From: JAGVPT01 sp049578505
Lineage (GTDB): Bacteria > Bacteroidota > Ignavibacteria > UBA10030 > UBA8401
Length of the DNA: 64,000 nucleotides
Assembly (NCBI GenBank): GCA_049578505.1
Contig: JBAUMC010000007.1
Coordinates: 36,642 to 100,641 of the forward strand
Direction of reading: 5' to 3'
Of the stretch, positions 16,817 through 25,314 are shown one piece after another. A program made the position numbers and the translations under genes. The notes under the pieces are model-generated. The model was not told where the DNA came from. It saw nothing but the letters and a program-made list of their open reading frames with translations, and did no database searches. Position 1 is the first letter of the stretch; each line of letters starts with the position of its first letter.

Positions 16817-18202
16817 CTATTTCCAAGCGCCTGCATAAGTATCTCGCTTAATAAACTTCCCCCGTCCTGCTTTTCCAAACCATGTATTCTTGTCGACAAT
16901 GATTTCCCCGCGCGAGAGGACAGTTTCAGCGTCCCCTTTTACTTTGAATCCTTCGAACATCGAGTAGTCCACGCGCATATGATGCGTTTTAGCTGAGAGC
17001 GTTATTTCTTTGTTTGGATCCCATATGACAACATCGGCGTCGCTCCCGACGGCGATCGTTCCTTTGCGCGGATAAAGGCCGAACATCTTTGCTGGCGTTG
17101 TCGATACAATCTCTACCCACCGATTCAAACTAATGCGTTTGTGGTTCACACCGTGATGGTGAATAAGCTGCAACCGGTTTTCCACTCCGGGGCCACCATT
17201 CGGTATTTTCGCAAAACTATCGCGCCCTAATTCTTTTTGTTCTTTGAAACAGAATGGGCAATGATCTGTCGAGACAACCTGAAGCGTATTTTTTCTCAAC
17301 CCTTCCCATAATTTATCCTGATGCCATTTTTCGCGTAGGGGGGGAGTAAAGACGTATTTTGCTCCCTCGAAATTCGGCCTGTCCAAATCTTCGATTGAGA
17401 GTAGGAGATATTGCGGGCACGTCTCGGCGAAAACGGGAACCCCTTTGTCCCTCGCTTCGGAAACCTTTTCCAACGCGTCCGCGGACGAAAGATGGACGAT
17501 ATAGACCGGGGCGCCTGCCATCTGAGCGAGTGCGATCGATCTGTTGACTGCTTCGCCTTCGGCAGTGGTTGGACGGGTGAGTGCATGGTAGATGGGGGCG
17601 GTTTTTCCCTCGGCAAGCGCCTTTTGCACGAGCAGGTCAATCACGCCGCCATTTTCCGCGTGCATACAAACAAGTGCCCCGTTACTTCCCGATTGGCGCA
17701 TCGCCCGAAAGATTGTTGCATCGTCTACCATCAGAACGTTTGGGTAGGCCATAAAAAGTTTGAAGCTCGTCACGCCTTCATGTACCATTTCGTTCATATC
17801 TTCGAGATGCGCTTCAGGTAAATCGGTGATGATCATGTGGAGTCCGAAGTCGACCGTTGCCTTTTCCCCCTTTTTCCACCATACATCAAGGGCATCTCGC
17901 ATCTTTGTCCCCTTGGCTTGGGTCGCAAAATCGATGAGGCACGTAGTTCCCCCAAACGCAGCGGCACGCGTGCCTGTTTCGAAATCGTCGCTCGAGGTCG
18001 TCCCGCCGAAGGGCATGTCCATGTGGGTGTGGACATCGACACCGCCGGGAATGACATACTTTCCCTTTGCATCAATAGTCGTGTCGGCATGCATGGTGAG
18101 TGAAGCGCCGATGGTGGAAATCCTATCTTTTTCGATGTAGATGTCGGCCGGATAGTCTTGTTCAGCGGTGATGATACGCCCGTTTTTGATCAGGGTTGAC
18201 AT
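16817..18202 (-). CDS. hydA: Dihydropyrimidinase (D-hydantoinase family)
   Basis: Hydrolyses 5,6-dihydrouracil or dihydrothymine to N-carbamoyl-beta-alanine or its methyl analogue; binuclear zinc amidohydrolase. 461 residues from ATG 18202, preceded by AGGAGCC, which is better placed than an ATG five codons earlier. Metal ligands: H58 and H60 in GGVDVHTHMDM and the carbamylated lysine K148 in GVTSFKLFMAYPN; further histidines in YIVHLSSADAL and the aspartate in STDHCPF. All residues expected for an active enzyme are there. It is the second step of the reductive pathway, after PreAT and before the nitrilase-like amidase of the same cluster. Confidence 0.96.
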   Translation of the reverse strand: MSTLIKNGRIITAEQDYPADIYIEKDRISTIGASLTMHADTTIDAKGKYVIPGGVDVHTHMDMPFGGTTSSDDFETGTRAAAFGGTTCLIDFATQAKGTKMRDALDVWWKKGEKATVDFGLHMIITDLPEAHLEDMNEMVHEGVTSFKLFMAYPNVLMVDDATIFRAMRQSGSNGALVCMHAENGGVIDLLVQKALAEGKTAPIYHALTRPTTAEGEAVNRSIALAQMAGAPVYIVHLSSADALEKVSEARDKGVPVFAETCPQYLLLSIEDLDRPNFEGAKYVFTPPLREKWHQDKLWEGLRKNTLQVVSTDHCPFCFKEQKELGRDSFAKIPNGGPGVENRLQLIHHHGVNHKRISLNRWVEIVSTTPAKMFGLYPRKGTIAVGSDADVVIWDPNKEITLSAKTHHMRVDYSMFEGFKVKGDAETVLSRGEIIVDKNTWFGKAGRGKFIKRDTYAGAWK

Positions 18203-18230
18203 TGACGGCTCCTGCAAAGTTTACAAAATA

Positions 18231-18902
18231 TCATACCTGTTGTCTGGACAGGCTCAGTTGTTTTTTCAGGATTGCTTCAATCGATTCTTTCTGGTCTGGG
18301 GGCAAAATGATCGTTGCGGTCTTTCGCCACGACCTCCTCACATCTACCATCAAATTGCTCTCATCTTGCCCAATCCAGCGATAGGACGAAATATTTTTCC
18401 ACCGAAGAAGAGAATACGCTTCGAGTATCCCATTTTCCCGTAATTCGACTCTGCCAAAAAGAGGGGACGCAAAATAGCAAATGACGGAAAAATAAAATAC
18501 AAGTTCAGTAATTGTTTCCCGTGAGAAATCTGAGCGGACAATTGTGAAAATAATAAGGACGAGAAACAATCCGGCAGTAACGAAACCCGATATTCGGCGG
18601 CTCTGAACCCTGCGAATGCCGTACAACAGCGTTCCCGCACTTCTCCGGACAAAGGGGTAACTGAGCAACAATCCGTAAATGATCGCCGAAAGCACTATCG
18701 ACAGAATCGTTAGAGCATTGTCTGTACTCAGGGCAGCCGCCTTAGGATGTATCAATACCCAAATCGACGTGCCAAGGAGGGCAAGCCCCGTCCCCACAAA
18801 CATTCCACGTTGAGACGGGTACTGTGTGATCGTTTTGCCTCGAAAGGCATATACGAGCGCTAGAACGCCGAAAATAAATGAGGCGTAAGTTAACCAGGAC
18901 AT
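18231..18902 (-). CDS. Uncharacterised membrane protein, DUF5673-like C-terminus
   Basis: 223 residues with about six hydrophobic segments in the first 150 residues (MSWLTYASFIFGVLALVYAF, then segments near 37-52, 65-83, 105-120 and 132-148). The C-terminal 75 residues (RVELRENGILEAYSLLRWKN...) look like the soluble PH-like domain of DUF5673-type proteins, where a membrane anchor carries a small beta-rich domain. I do not recognise a function. It lies 12 bases after the preceding small membrane protein and 28 before dihydropyrimidinase, so it is cotranscribed with the pyrimidine genes. Confidence 0.65.
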   Translation of the reverse strand: MSWLTYASFIFGVLALVYAFRGKTITQYPSQRGMFVGTGLALLGTSIWVLIHPKAAALSTDNALTILSIVLSAIIYGLLLSYPFVRRSAGTLLYGIRRVQSRRISGFVTAGLFLVLIIFTIVRSDFSRETITELVFYFSVICYFASPLFGRVELRENGILEAYSLLRWKNISSYRWIGQDESNLMVDVRRSWRKTATIILPPDQKESIEAILKKQLSLSRQQV

Positions 18903-18914
18903 ATAATATTCTCT

Positions 18915-19334
18915 TTAAGATCCTGTCGTTTCTTTTTTATAAATACTTGCGACGATCGTAGCGGCAATGACCGTCCAAACGATTCCATAGACTGTGTCGA
19001 ACCATGCAAATTTATACGAAAATCCCTTTATAAATAGGTGGAAAAATATCCACGTCGGAAAGTTCATAAGAATTCCTGCATACAATCCGTACATCGCGCC
19101 ACCTTTCCAACCGGGATTGAAACTGCCCGCAACTTTGTCGTACACCCATGCAAGCACAAAAACGGTGAGGAAGTCCATTATCACAAACCAGAGGGGATTG
19201 GTTGTCTGAACGAATACGTCAGCATGTTTGGAATAATACATCGGAGTAAGTATCATTCCTTGAAGAATGAAGTCCACGATATTCATTACAACCCCACTCG
19301 CCGCAACAGCCATCCAAAATTTACTGCTTTTCAT
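18915..19334 (-). CDS. Small four-helix membrane protein, unknown function
   Basis: 139 residues from ATG 19334, preceded by AGGAGGTTCT, an excellent ribosome site; a longer frame extends into the preA region but has no support. Four hydrophobic segments (FWMAVAASGVVMNIVDFILQ; PLWFVIMDFLTVFVLAWVY; GAMYGLYAGILMNFPTWIFF; TVYGIVWTVIAATIVASIY). Overall shape resembles the DUF1761 protein at 16314, but I cannot assign a family. It is inside the pyrimidine catabolism operon. Confidence 0.65.
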   Translation of the reverse strand: MKSSKFWMAVAASGVVMNIVDFILQGMILTPMYYSKHADVFVQTTNPLWFVIMDFLTVFVLAWVYDKVAGSFNPGWKGGAMYGLYAGILMNFPTWIFFHLFIKGFSYKFAWFDTVYGIVWTVIAATIVASIYKKETTGS

Positions 19335-19426
19335 AGAACCTCCTCCATACAGAGATGAGAGATTGAGTGGATTGAACGCTCCTGAACCGAAAGTTGAAAT
19401 TAATTCAGCTTCACGGCATACCGATG

Positions 19427-20737
19427 TTAATGGATTTCTATCCCATGCTTGTGTTGGAATTGTCTCAGAGCTTCCCATGTCAGCGGCTGGGGCATCTGCT
19501 TCATCAACTCGTTCCACGTCATTGCCTCAGTGCCGTTGTCTACCCGAACCATAGAGATACATTTTTCGACTGGACAGACGATGAAACAAAGCCTGCACCC
19601 CACGCAATCCGATTCCCGGACTTTAGGCTGATTTTTTCCGTTATGTGGGAGCAGATCGATGCACTGATGCGCCGTGTCCTCACAGGCAATGTAACAAAGA
19701 TTGCACTGAATGCATTTAGCTTCGTCGATGCGGGCCACCGCTTTGTAAAGAAGATTTAAATTGCCGAACTCAGAAATACATTTGAGCGATTTTCCCCGCA
19801 CGTCATCGAGAGTATGAATATGCTTTTCCTCCATCCAGTTGGTTAATCCTTCCAGCATGTCTTCGACGATACGAAACCCGTAGTGCATGGCCGCAGTGCA
19901 CACTTGGACGGAAGAAGCTCCAAGCAGGATAAATTCCAGCGCGTCACGCCACGTCGATATTCCTCCTATTGCCGAGATAGGGAGATTGATTTCAGGGTCG
20001 GTTGCAATCTGTGACACCATGTTAAGTGCGATCGGTTTTACTGCGGGGCCTGCGTAACCGCCGTGTCCGCCCTTGCCGTCGACTGAGGGATTAAGTTCGA
20101 AGGTGTCGAGGTCGACACCCATAATGGTGTTGATGGTATTGATGAGCGAGATGCCGTTCGCTTTTCCTTTTTTTGCAGCGCGTCCGGGGAACCGGATATC
20201 TGAAATGTTCGGCGTAAGTTTGACGAGAACGGGAATTGTCGATACCTCGGTAACCCATTCGGTGATCATGGCGCAATATTCAGGCACCTGACCTACTGCT
20301 GAGCCCATGCCCCGCTCGCTCATACCGTGGGGGCAGCCGTAATTCAGTTCGATGCCGTCGCAGCCGGTGTCGATTGTCCGTTTGACAATATCGTGCCACG
20401 TTTCGCGCTTTGATTCCACCATGAGCGATGTGATGACAGCCCGATCCGGCCAGAGCTTTTTTGCTTCTGCAATTTCTTTCAAATTCACTTCAATTGGCCG
20501 GTCGCTGATGAGTTCGATATTATTCAGGCCGATAATTTTTTGGCCGTTGTAGTCAATTGATCCGTAACGGTTCCCAACATTCATCACCGGCTCGCCGATG
20601 GTTTTCCACACAGCGCCGCCCCAGCCTGCTTCGAACGCTTTGCAAACCTGGTAAGCTGAATTTGTCGGCGGGGCGGAAGCCAGCCAAAAAGGGTTTGGGG
20701 ATTTGATTCCGCCGCAATTTATAGATAGATCAACCAT
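19427..20737 (-). CDS. preA: NAD-dependent dihydropyrimidine dehydrogenase, catalytic subunit PreA
   Basis: FMN and 4Fe-4S subunit that reduces uracil or thymine to the 5,6-dihydro form with electrons from PreT. 436 residues: a dihydroorotate-dehydrogenase-like barrel with the active cysteine C135 in ELNYGCPHGMSERGMG, followed by a ferredoxin domain (about 345-400) with CIQCNLCYIACEDTAHQC and CVGCRLCFIVCPVEKC. This barrel-plus-ferredoxin order is the mark of PreA and distinguishes it from PyrD. It starts 15 bases after preT, as in E. coli preT-preA. First reaction of the reductive pyrimidine pathway. Confidence 0.96.
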   Translation of the reverse strand: MVDLSINCGGIKSPNPFWLASAPPTNSAYQVCKAFEAGWGGAVWKTIGEPVMNVGNRYGSIDYNGQKIIGLNNIELISDRPIEVNLKEIAEAKKLWPDRAVITSLMVESKRETWHDIVKRTIDTGCDGIELNYGCPHGMSERGMGSAVGQVPEYCAMITEWVTEVSTIPVLVKLTPNISDIRFPGRAAKKGKANGISLINTINTIMGVDLDTFELNPSVDGKGGHGGYAGPAVKPIALNMVSQIATDPEINLPISAIGGISTWRDALEFILLGASSVQVCTAAMHYGFRIVEDMLEGLTNWMEEKHIHTLDDVRGKSLKCISEFGNLNLLYKAVARIDEAKCIQCNLCYIACEDTAHQCIDLLPHNGKNQPKVRESDCVGCRLCFIVCPVEKCISMVRVDNGTEAMTWNELMKQMPQPLTWEALRQFQHKHGIEIH

Positions 20738-20752
20738 GAATGCGATTCTTTT

Positions 20753-22102
20753 TTACAGGTTTCCTTTGATAAAACTATCAATCCCGTGAGCTGCCTTCTT
20801 TCCATCCGCAGCAGCGTTGACAACTTCCTTTCCCCCATTGACACAGTCACCGCCGGCGAAAAATTTTGGATTGCTTGTCTGACACGTATCGGGATTTATC
20901 CAGACATTACCATCGTTAATCGTTAATCCTGGAATTCTTGAAAGGAAATTTCGCTCAGTTCTCTGACCGACTGCCTTAATAACCATATCGACCGGTATTT
21001 GAAATTCGGAGTTGGGAACGGGCTCGGGGGTTCTCTTACCATTGATATCGGGGGTGCTAAGTTTCATTCGAATGCATTCGATTGCCTCAACATGTGTTGA
21101 CCCGAGAATTCGCTTCGGCATTGTAAGAAAATGAAAAGTAACTCCGTCACTTTTAGCCAATTCATACTCGAATTGGTACGCGGACATTTCACCCTTGCTA
21201 CGACGATAGATGATCATGACTTGTTCGGCCCCGAGACGCTTCGCTTCGGTGACCGCATCGATGGCAGTATTTCCAGCACCAATTACTGCAACTCGCTTAC
21301 CGACGTCAACAGCGCTCCATTTGCGCGACGTAACCCTCTCTATAAAACTCAACGCGTCGTGGACTCCGGCCAATTCCTCGCCGGGGATTTGAAGTTGTGT
21401 TGGAATTTTCAAACCTACACCAAGAAAGATCGCTTCGTGTTTGTTCGATAATTCGTCGATGGATATATTCTCCCCAATGCGAACATCTGTTTTAATCTTG
21501 GCGCCAAGCTGCTCAACAATCTTTGCTTCATTCAAGCTGTCCTGTCGCTTCATTTTGTACGGAGCAATACCCCATGTGTCGAGTCCCCCCGGCTCGTTCT
21601 TGGCTTCGTAAATAGTGACGTCATATCCCATAAGCGACAGCTCGGCACCGCACGCCAATCCCGCTGGGCCGGCACCAACAATCCCGACAGATTTTCCTTT
21701 CAGAGGAGTACGTGGGAAGAGTGGAGGCATCTTATGTTCGACGTACCAATCCATGGCATATCGCTGCAACCGCCCGATTTGAATGGGCTCTTCACCCCTG
21801 GCGTTATAGACGCAAGCGCCTTCGCAGAGTTCGTCTACAGGGCATGCCTTTGCGCAGGTTAGCGCAATCCAATTCGATGAAAGAATAGTTTTTGCTGAAC
21901 CTTTCAAATTTCCAGATGAGATCTTTCTGATGAATGTTGAAATGTCAATATGAGTGGGGCATGCTTTCATGCAGGGAGAATCATAACAATAGAGACAGCG
22001 ATTGGCCTCGGCAACGGCGGAGTTATGGGTGAAGGGGGGATGAAGTTCCGCGAAGTTGTTCTCGTATTCTTCGGTCGAGAGTTTCGGAGCGACGTTGTTC
22101 AT
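20753..22102 (-). CDS. preT: NAD-dependent dihydropyrimidine dehydrogenase, electron-transfer subunit PreT
   Basis: FAD/4Fe-4S partner of PreA, related to the glutamate synthase small subunit. 449 residues. N-terminal Fe-S ligands in CLYCYDSPCMKACPTHIDI and CAKACPVDELCEGACV, then FAD-binding GIVGAGPAGLACGAEL, and NAD-binding VAVIGAGNTAIDAV, ending with the FAGGDCVNGGKEVVNAAADG FAD signature. Takes electrons from NAD(P)H and passes them to PreA. 22 bases downstream of the aminotransferase gene; both subunits are needed and both look intact. Confidence 0.95.
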   Translation of the reverse strand: MNNVAPKLSTEEYENNFAELHPPFTHNSAVAEANRCLYCYDSPCMKACPTHIDISTFIRKISSGNLKGSAKTILSSNWIALTCAKACPVDELCEGACVYNARGEEPIQIGRLQRYAMDWYVEHKMPPLFPRTPLKGKSVGIVGAGPAGLACGAELSLMGYDVTIYEAKNEPGGLDTWGIAPYKMKRQDSLNEAKIVEQLGAKIKTDVRIGENISIDELSNKHEAIFLGVGLKIPTQLQIPGEELAGVHDALSFIERVTSRKWSAVDVGKRVAVIGAGNTAIDAVTEAKRLGAEQVMIIYRRSKGEMSAYQFEYELAKSDGVTFHFLTMPKRILGSTHVEAIECIRMKLSTPDINGKRTPEPVPNSEFQIPVDMVIKAVGQRTERNFLSRIPGLTINDGNVWINPDTCQTSNPKFFAGGDCVNGGKEVVNAAADGKKAAHGIDSFIKGNL

Positions 22103-22124
22103 TGTTGACGTATCGAGTAATCCA

Positions 22125-23486
22125 TTATTTTACCGGAGCAGCAGTCGCAGCCGTTTCATGAACATGTTCGTCAGCAATGCGCAATGCTTCGTCAAAGACT
22201 TTTATCGCCAAATCGATTTCTTCTTTTGTTATGATCAAGGGAGGGGCAATCACAAAATGACTGACCCAAGCTTGAATAAAGACGCCGTTCTTCATCATTT
22301 CTGCGGTAATCTTGTCGACGAGCAAAGGTATGCCGTTGATTTTGTCTTTGTATGAATTGAACGGTTCTTTTGTCGACTGATTTTTTACGAGTTCAACCCC
22401 CCAAAACAATCCAAGGCCGCGGACTTCTCCGATAGATCGGTGCTTTGTTTTTAGCGCATCTAATTGAGAACCCATGTACTTGCCCATCTCGGTCGACCTT
22501 CCGATAAGATGAAGGCGCTTCAATTCACTGATTGCGGCGATAGCAGGAGCCAATGTCAGAGGATGCGCTTCGTACGTGTGTCCATGAGAAAAATAATGAT
22601 CATCAAAATAGTCCGCTATTTTTTTCGTTGTTGCACACAAGCCGAGGGGAACATACGCCGTTGTGATCCCTTTCGCTGTGGTCAGGATATCCGGCTTCAC
22701 ATCCCAATGATCCACTGCGAACCATTTTCCCGTGCGGCCCCATCCGCTCATCACCTCGTCCGCGATGAGCAGAACATTATGTTTGTCGCAAATTTGTCTG
22801 AGGCGCGGCATGTACTCTTTCGGCGGTATCAATACGCCATTAGTCCCGACAACCGGCTCGACTATTATTGCAGCAACATCGCTTTCATTCTCGATCATAT
22901 GATCAATGTACTCGACGCAGGCGATGCCGCATTCCGGGTAGGTGTGATGAAGAGGGCAGCGATAACAATTGACTTCCGGGCCGAAGATGACGCCGGGAAT
23001 TTTCCCCGCAGGTTCCATTGCCCATCGGCGGGGATCGCCGGTGGCAGCAATTGATCCCATGGTTGAGCCGTGGTATGAATGGTACCGAGCAATTATTTTC
23101 GTTTTACCAGTGTACATCCGCGCGATTTTGAACGCGGCCTCATTTGCTTCTGTCCCGGAGGTCGTAAAGAAAAATTTTTCCAACCCTTTCGGAAGAACTT
23201 CAAGGAGAACCTTACTCAATTCCGCCCTGACATCAGTCGCAAAGCCGGGCGCAATATATGGCAGGCACCGCGCTTGTTCCTCTATCGCTGCGATGACAGC
23301 TTTATTTTTATGTCCGAGCGTAACGCACATGAGCTGGGAGGAAAAATCCAAATATTTCTTCCCTCCCGCGTCGATGAAGTAACATCCTTCGGCATCCGTA
23401 ATGTGGAGGGGTTTCCAGCCTTTTTGGAATCTCCACGTTCCGAATGTGTTCTTTGCAGTTATCTCGACTACTTCTTGTGATGTCAT
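22125..23486 (-). CDS. Class III aminotransferase, probably beta-alanine/omega-amino acid:pyruvate (or 2-oxoglutarate) type
   Basis: PLP enzyme that would convert beta-alanine (and 3-aminoisobutyrate) to malonate semialdehyde (or its methyl analogue). 453 residues, normal for the family. Seen: the STMGSIAATGDPR region, DEVMSGWGRTGKWFA with the PLP-binding aspartate, and the Schiff-base lysine in TTAKGITTAYVPLG. Acceptor specificity cannot be read from the sequence; context in the operon makes beta-alanine the best substrate, with GABA or diamino compounds as alternatives. It lies 133 bases after the nitrilase-like gene. Confidence 0.9.
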   Translation of the reverse strand: MTSQEVVEITAKNTFGTWRFQKGWKPLHITDAEGCYFIDAGGKKYLDFSSQLMCVTLGHKNKAVIAAIEEQARCLPYIAPGFATDVRAELSKVLLEVLPKGLEKFFFTTSGTEANEAAFKIARMYTGKTKIIARYHSYHGSTMGSIAATGDPRRWAMEPAGKIPGVIFGPEVNCYRCPLHHTYPECGIACVEYIDHMIENESDVAAIIVEPVVGTNGVLIPPKEYMPRLRQICDKHNVLLIADEVMSGWGRTGKWFAVDHWDVKPDILTTAKGITTAYVPLGLCATTKKIADYFDDHYFSHGHTYEAHPLTLAPAIAAISELKRLHLIGRSTEMGKYMGSQLDALKTKHRSIGEVRGLGLFWGVELVKNQSTKEPFNSYKDKINGIPLLVDKITAEMMKNGVFIQAWVSHFVIAPPLIITKEEIDLAIKVFDEALRIADEHVHETAATAAPVK

Positions 23487-23619
23487 CGTAAAATTAAGCT
23501 CTTTCGGATTAATGAATCTTAATTTCTATTGCCCTGGTTCTTTACTGGCCTTCCGTTTAATAATTTTCCACTTACAGCTTGAAATTCATATCTTACAACC
23601 AATAACTCAAAACGTCTCC

Positions 23620-24495
23620 TCAAACGTTTTCTTCAACAATCTCTCTGTATGATTCCGGTCTTCGGTCCCGGTAGAATTGCCAAACTGACCGAACTTCCTT
23701 AATCATATCCAGATCAAGATCTGCGACGACAAGCTCGGTCTTATCCCGGCTCGCTTGCGCGATAATCTTTCCGCGAGGGTTACAAAAGTAACTCTTGCCG
23801 TAAAACTCTCCGATATTCCAGGGTGGCTCGGTGCCAACCCGATTGATTGCTCCGACAAAATAACCATTTGCAACAGCATGAGCCGGCTGTTCGAGCTCCC
23901 ATAAATATTCTGACAATCCTGCAACCGTTGCCGAAGGATTAAAGACGATTTCGGCGCCATGTAATCCCAAAATGCGCGCCCCTTCTGGAAAATGCCGGTC
24001 GTAGCAAATATAGACACCGATATCGGCGTACTGCGTTTTAAAAACGGGATATCCAAGATTACCCGGCTTAAAGTAAAACTTTTCCCAGAATCCTGGGTCG
24101 ACTTGTGGGATATGATGCTTGCGATATTTTCCAAGATACTTTCCGTCGGCATCGATTACTGCAGCAGTGTTATAATAGATTCCCGTCATTTCCTCTTCGT
24201 ATATCGGGATAATCATTGCCATGTTGTACTTCTTCGCATATTCCTTCATCAGCGTAATTGTCGGCCCATCAGGAATTTTCTCGACCATGGCGTACCATTT
24301 CGTTTTTTGCTCGGCGCAGAAATATGGTCCAAAAAATATTTCTTGAAGGCAAAGAATCTGGACCCCCTTTTTCCCCGCCTCTTCAATTAGCTTAAGATGT
24401 TTGTCAATCATCGATTTTTTTATCACTTCGATTGGCTTTTCAGTCGATTCAGAAACAGAACACTGAATAAGCCCCCCCTTTACGATGCGAGGCAT
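23620..24495 (-). CDS. Nitrilase-superfamily amidase, probable beta-ureidopropionase
   Basis: Expected to cleave N-carbamoyl-beta-alanine to beta-alanine, CO2 and ammonia. 291 residues from ATG 24495, preceded by AAGGAGTC; an in-frame ATG seven codons upstream lacks a site. Catalytic triad visible: Glu in LCLQEIFFGPYFCAEQ, Lys in YRKHHIPQVDPGFWEK, Cys in GVYICYDRHFPEGAR. These segments match beta-ureidopropionase and N-carbamoylputrescine amidase; operon context decides for the former. First gene of the pyrimidine cluster, directly after a consensus promoter. Confidence 0.9.
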   Translation of the reverse strand: MPRIVKGGLIQCSVSESTEKPIEVIKKSMIDKHLKLIEEAGKKGVQILCLQEIFFGPYFCAEQKTKWYAMVEKIPDGPTITLMKEYAKKYNMAMIIPIYEEEMTGIYYNTAAVIDADGKYLGKYRKHHIPQVDPGFWEKFYFKPGNLGYPVFKTQYADIGVYICYDRHFPEGARILGLHGAEIVFNPSATVAGLSEYLWELEQPAHAVANGYFVGAINRVGTEPPWNIGEFYGKSYFCNPRGKIIAQASRDKTELVVADLDLDMIKEVRSVWQFYRDRRPESYREIVEENV

Positions 24496-24556
24496 GTAGA
24501 CTCCTTCCTCATACAAGCGAGATCTCTAGTGGCTATCGTTGAATTGGCTGAGGGAA

Positions 24557-24585
24557 ATAGTAAAGACAATTTTATTGATTGTCAA
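24557..24585 (-). promoter_or_regulatory. Promoter of the pyrimidine catabolism operon with overlapping inverted repeat
   Basis: On the minus strand TTGACA (24585-24580), 17-base spacer, TACTAT (24562-24557). The inverted repeat GACAAT-N7-ATTGTC (24565-24583) covers the spacer and most of the -35 box, where a repressor would block polymerase. Transcription would begin near 24550, about 55 bases before the amidase start codon. Confidence 0.7.
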
Positions 24586-24628
24586 GGAGTTACAGCGGAA
24601 TTCACCCTGCTTGTTTTTGAAAGTCGTA

Positions 24629-24657
24629 TTGATTACCTTGTCTTGCGACTATATAAT
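24629..24657 (+). promoter_or_regulatory. Promoter of lemA
   Basis: TTGATT (24629-24634), 17-base spacer, TATAAT (24652-24657), perfect -10 box. Start of transcription near 24664, 27 bases before the lemA ATG, which has AAGGAGAAT as ribosome site. It is divergent from the pyrimidine operon promoter, with about 43 bases between the two -35 boxes. Confidence 0.75.
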
Positions 24658-24690
24658 CAACCGTGTGTTTAACCAAGGAGAATATTTTCA

Positions 24691-25299
24691 ATGAAATCAA
24701 AAGGTCTTGTCATCGCACTGTCGGTTATCGGTGGAATACTTCTCGTAGCAGTCCTGGCGATTATGTGGGGGGTGGGAGTCTATAATAATTTAGTTGCGAT
24801 GAACGAAAGCGTAAACGGTGCATGGTCGCAAGTGCAAAATCAATACCAGCGCAGGTTTGATTTGATTCCGAACTTAGTTGAAACAGTGAAGGGATATGCA
24901 AGCCACGAAAAAGAGACATTGGAAAATGTCGTCGAAGCTCGAGCCAAGGTTGGCCAAATGGTCATTTCCCCAGAAGTTTTGAAAAACCCTCAAGCATTTC
25001 AGATGTTCGAGAAGGCTCAAGGAGAGTTAACATCGGCTCTATCCCGCCTTATGGTTGTCACGGAAAATTATCCGAACCTGAAGGCGAACGAGAATTTTCT
25101 ACAGTTGCAAGCGCAGTTGGAAGGGACTGAGAACAGGATCGCAGTTGAACGAAGACATTTTAATGAAGTTGTACAAACCTACAACACTGCAATTAGGACA
25201 ATTCCGACATCGATGGTCGCAGGATTCGGCGGATTTGGCCCCAAAGCCTATTTCCAAGCCGAAGCTGGAGCAGAAGCAGCTCCAAAAGTTAAATTCTAA
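24691..25299 (+). CDS. lemA: LemA family membrane protein
   Basis: 202 residues: one N-terminal transmembrane helix (LVIALSVIGGILLVAVLAIMWG), then a helical bundle. Family marks: YNNLVAMNESVNGAWSQVQN, QYQRRFDLIPNLVETVKGYA, and ENRIAVERRHFNEVVQTYN. LemA proteins are common next to TPM-domain proteins as here; their role in the envelope is not settled. The next gene follows 15 bases or so downstream, in the same frame. Confidence 0.93.
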   Translation: MKSKGLVIALSVIGGILLVAVLAIMWGVGVYNNLVAMNESVNGAWSQVQNQYQRRFDLIPNLVETVKGYASHEKETLENVVEARAKVGQMVISPEVLKNPQAFQMFEKAQGELTSALSRLMVVTENYPNLKANENFLQLQAQLEGTENRIAVERRHFNEVVQTYNTAIRTIPTSMVAGFGGFGPKAYFQAEAGAEAAPKVKF

Positions 25300-25314
25300 T
25301 CATCAGGTGATATC

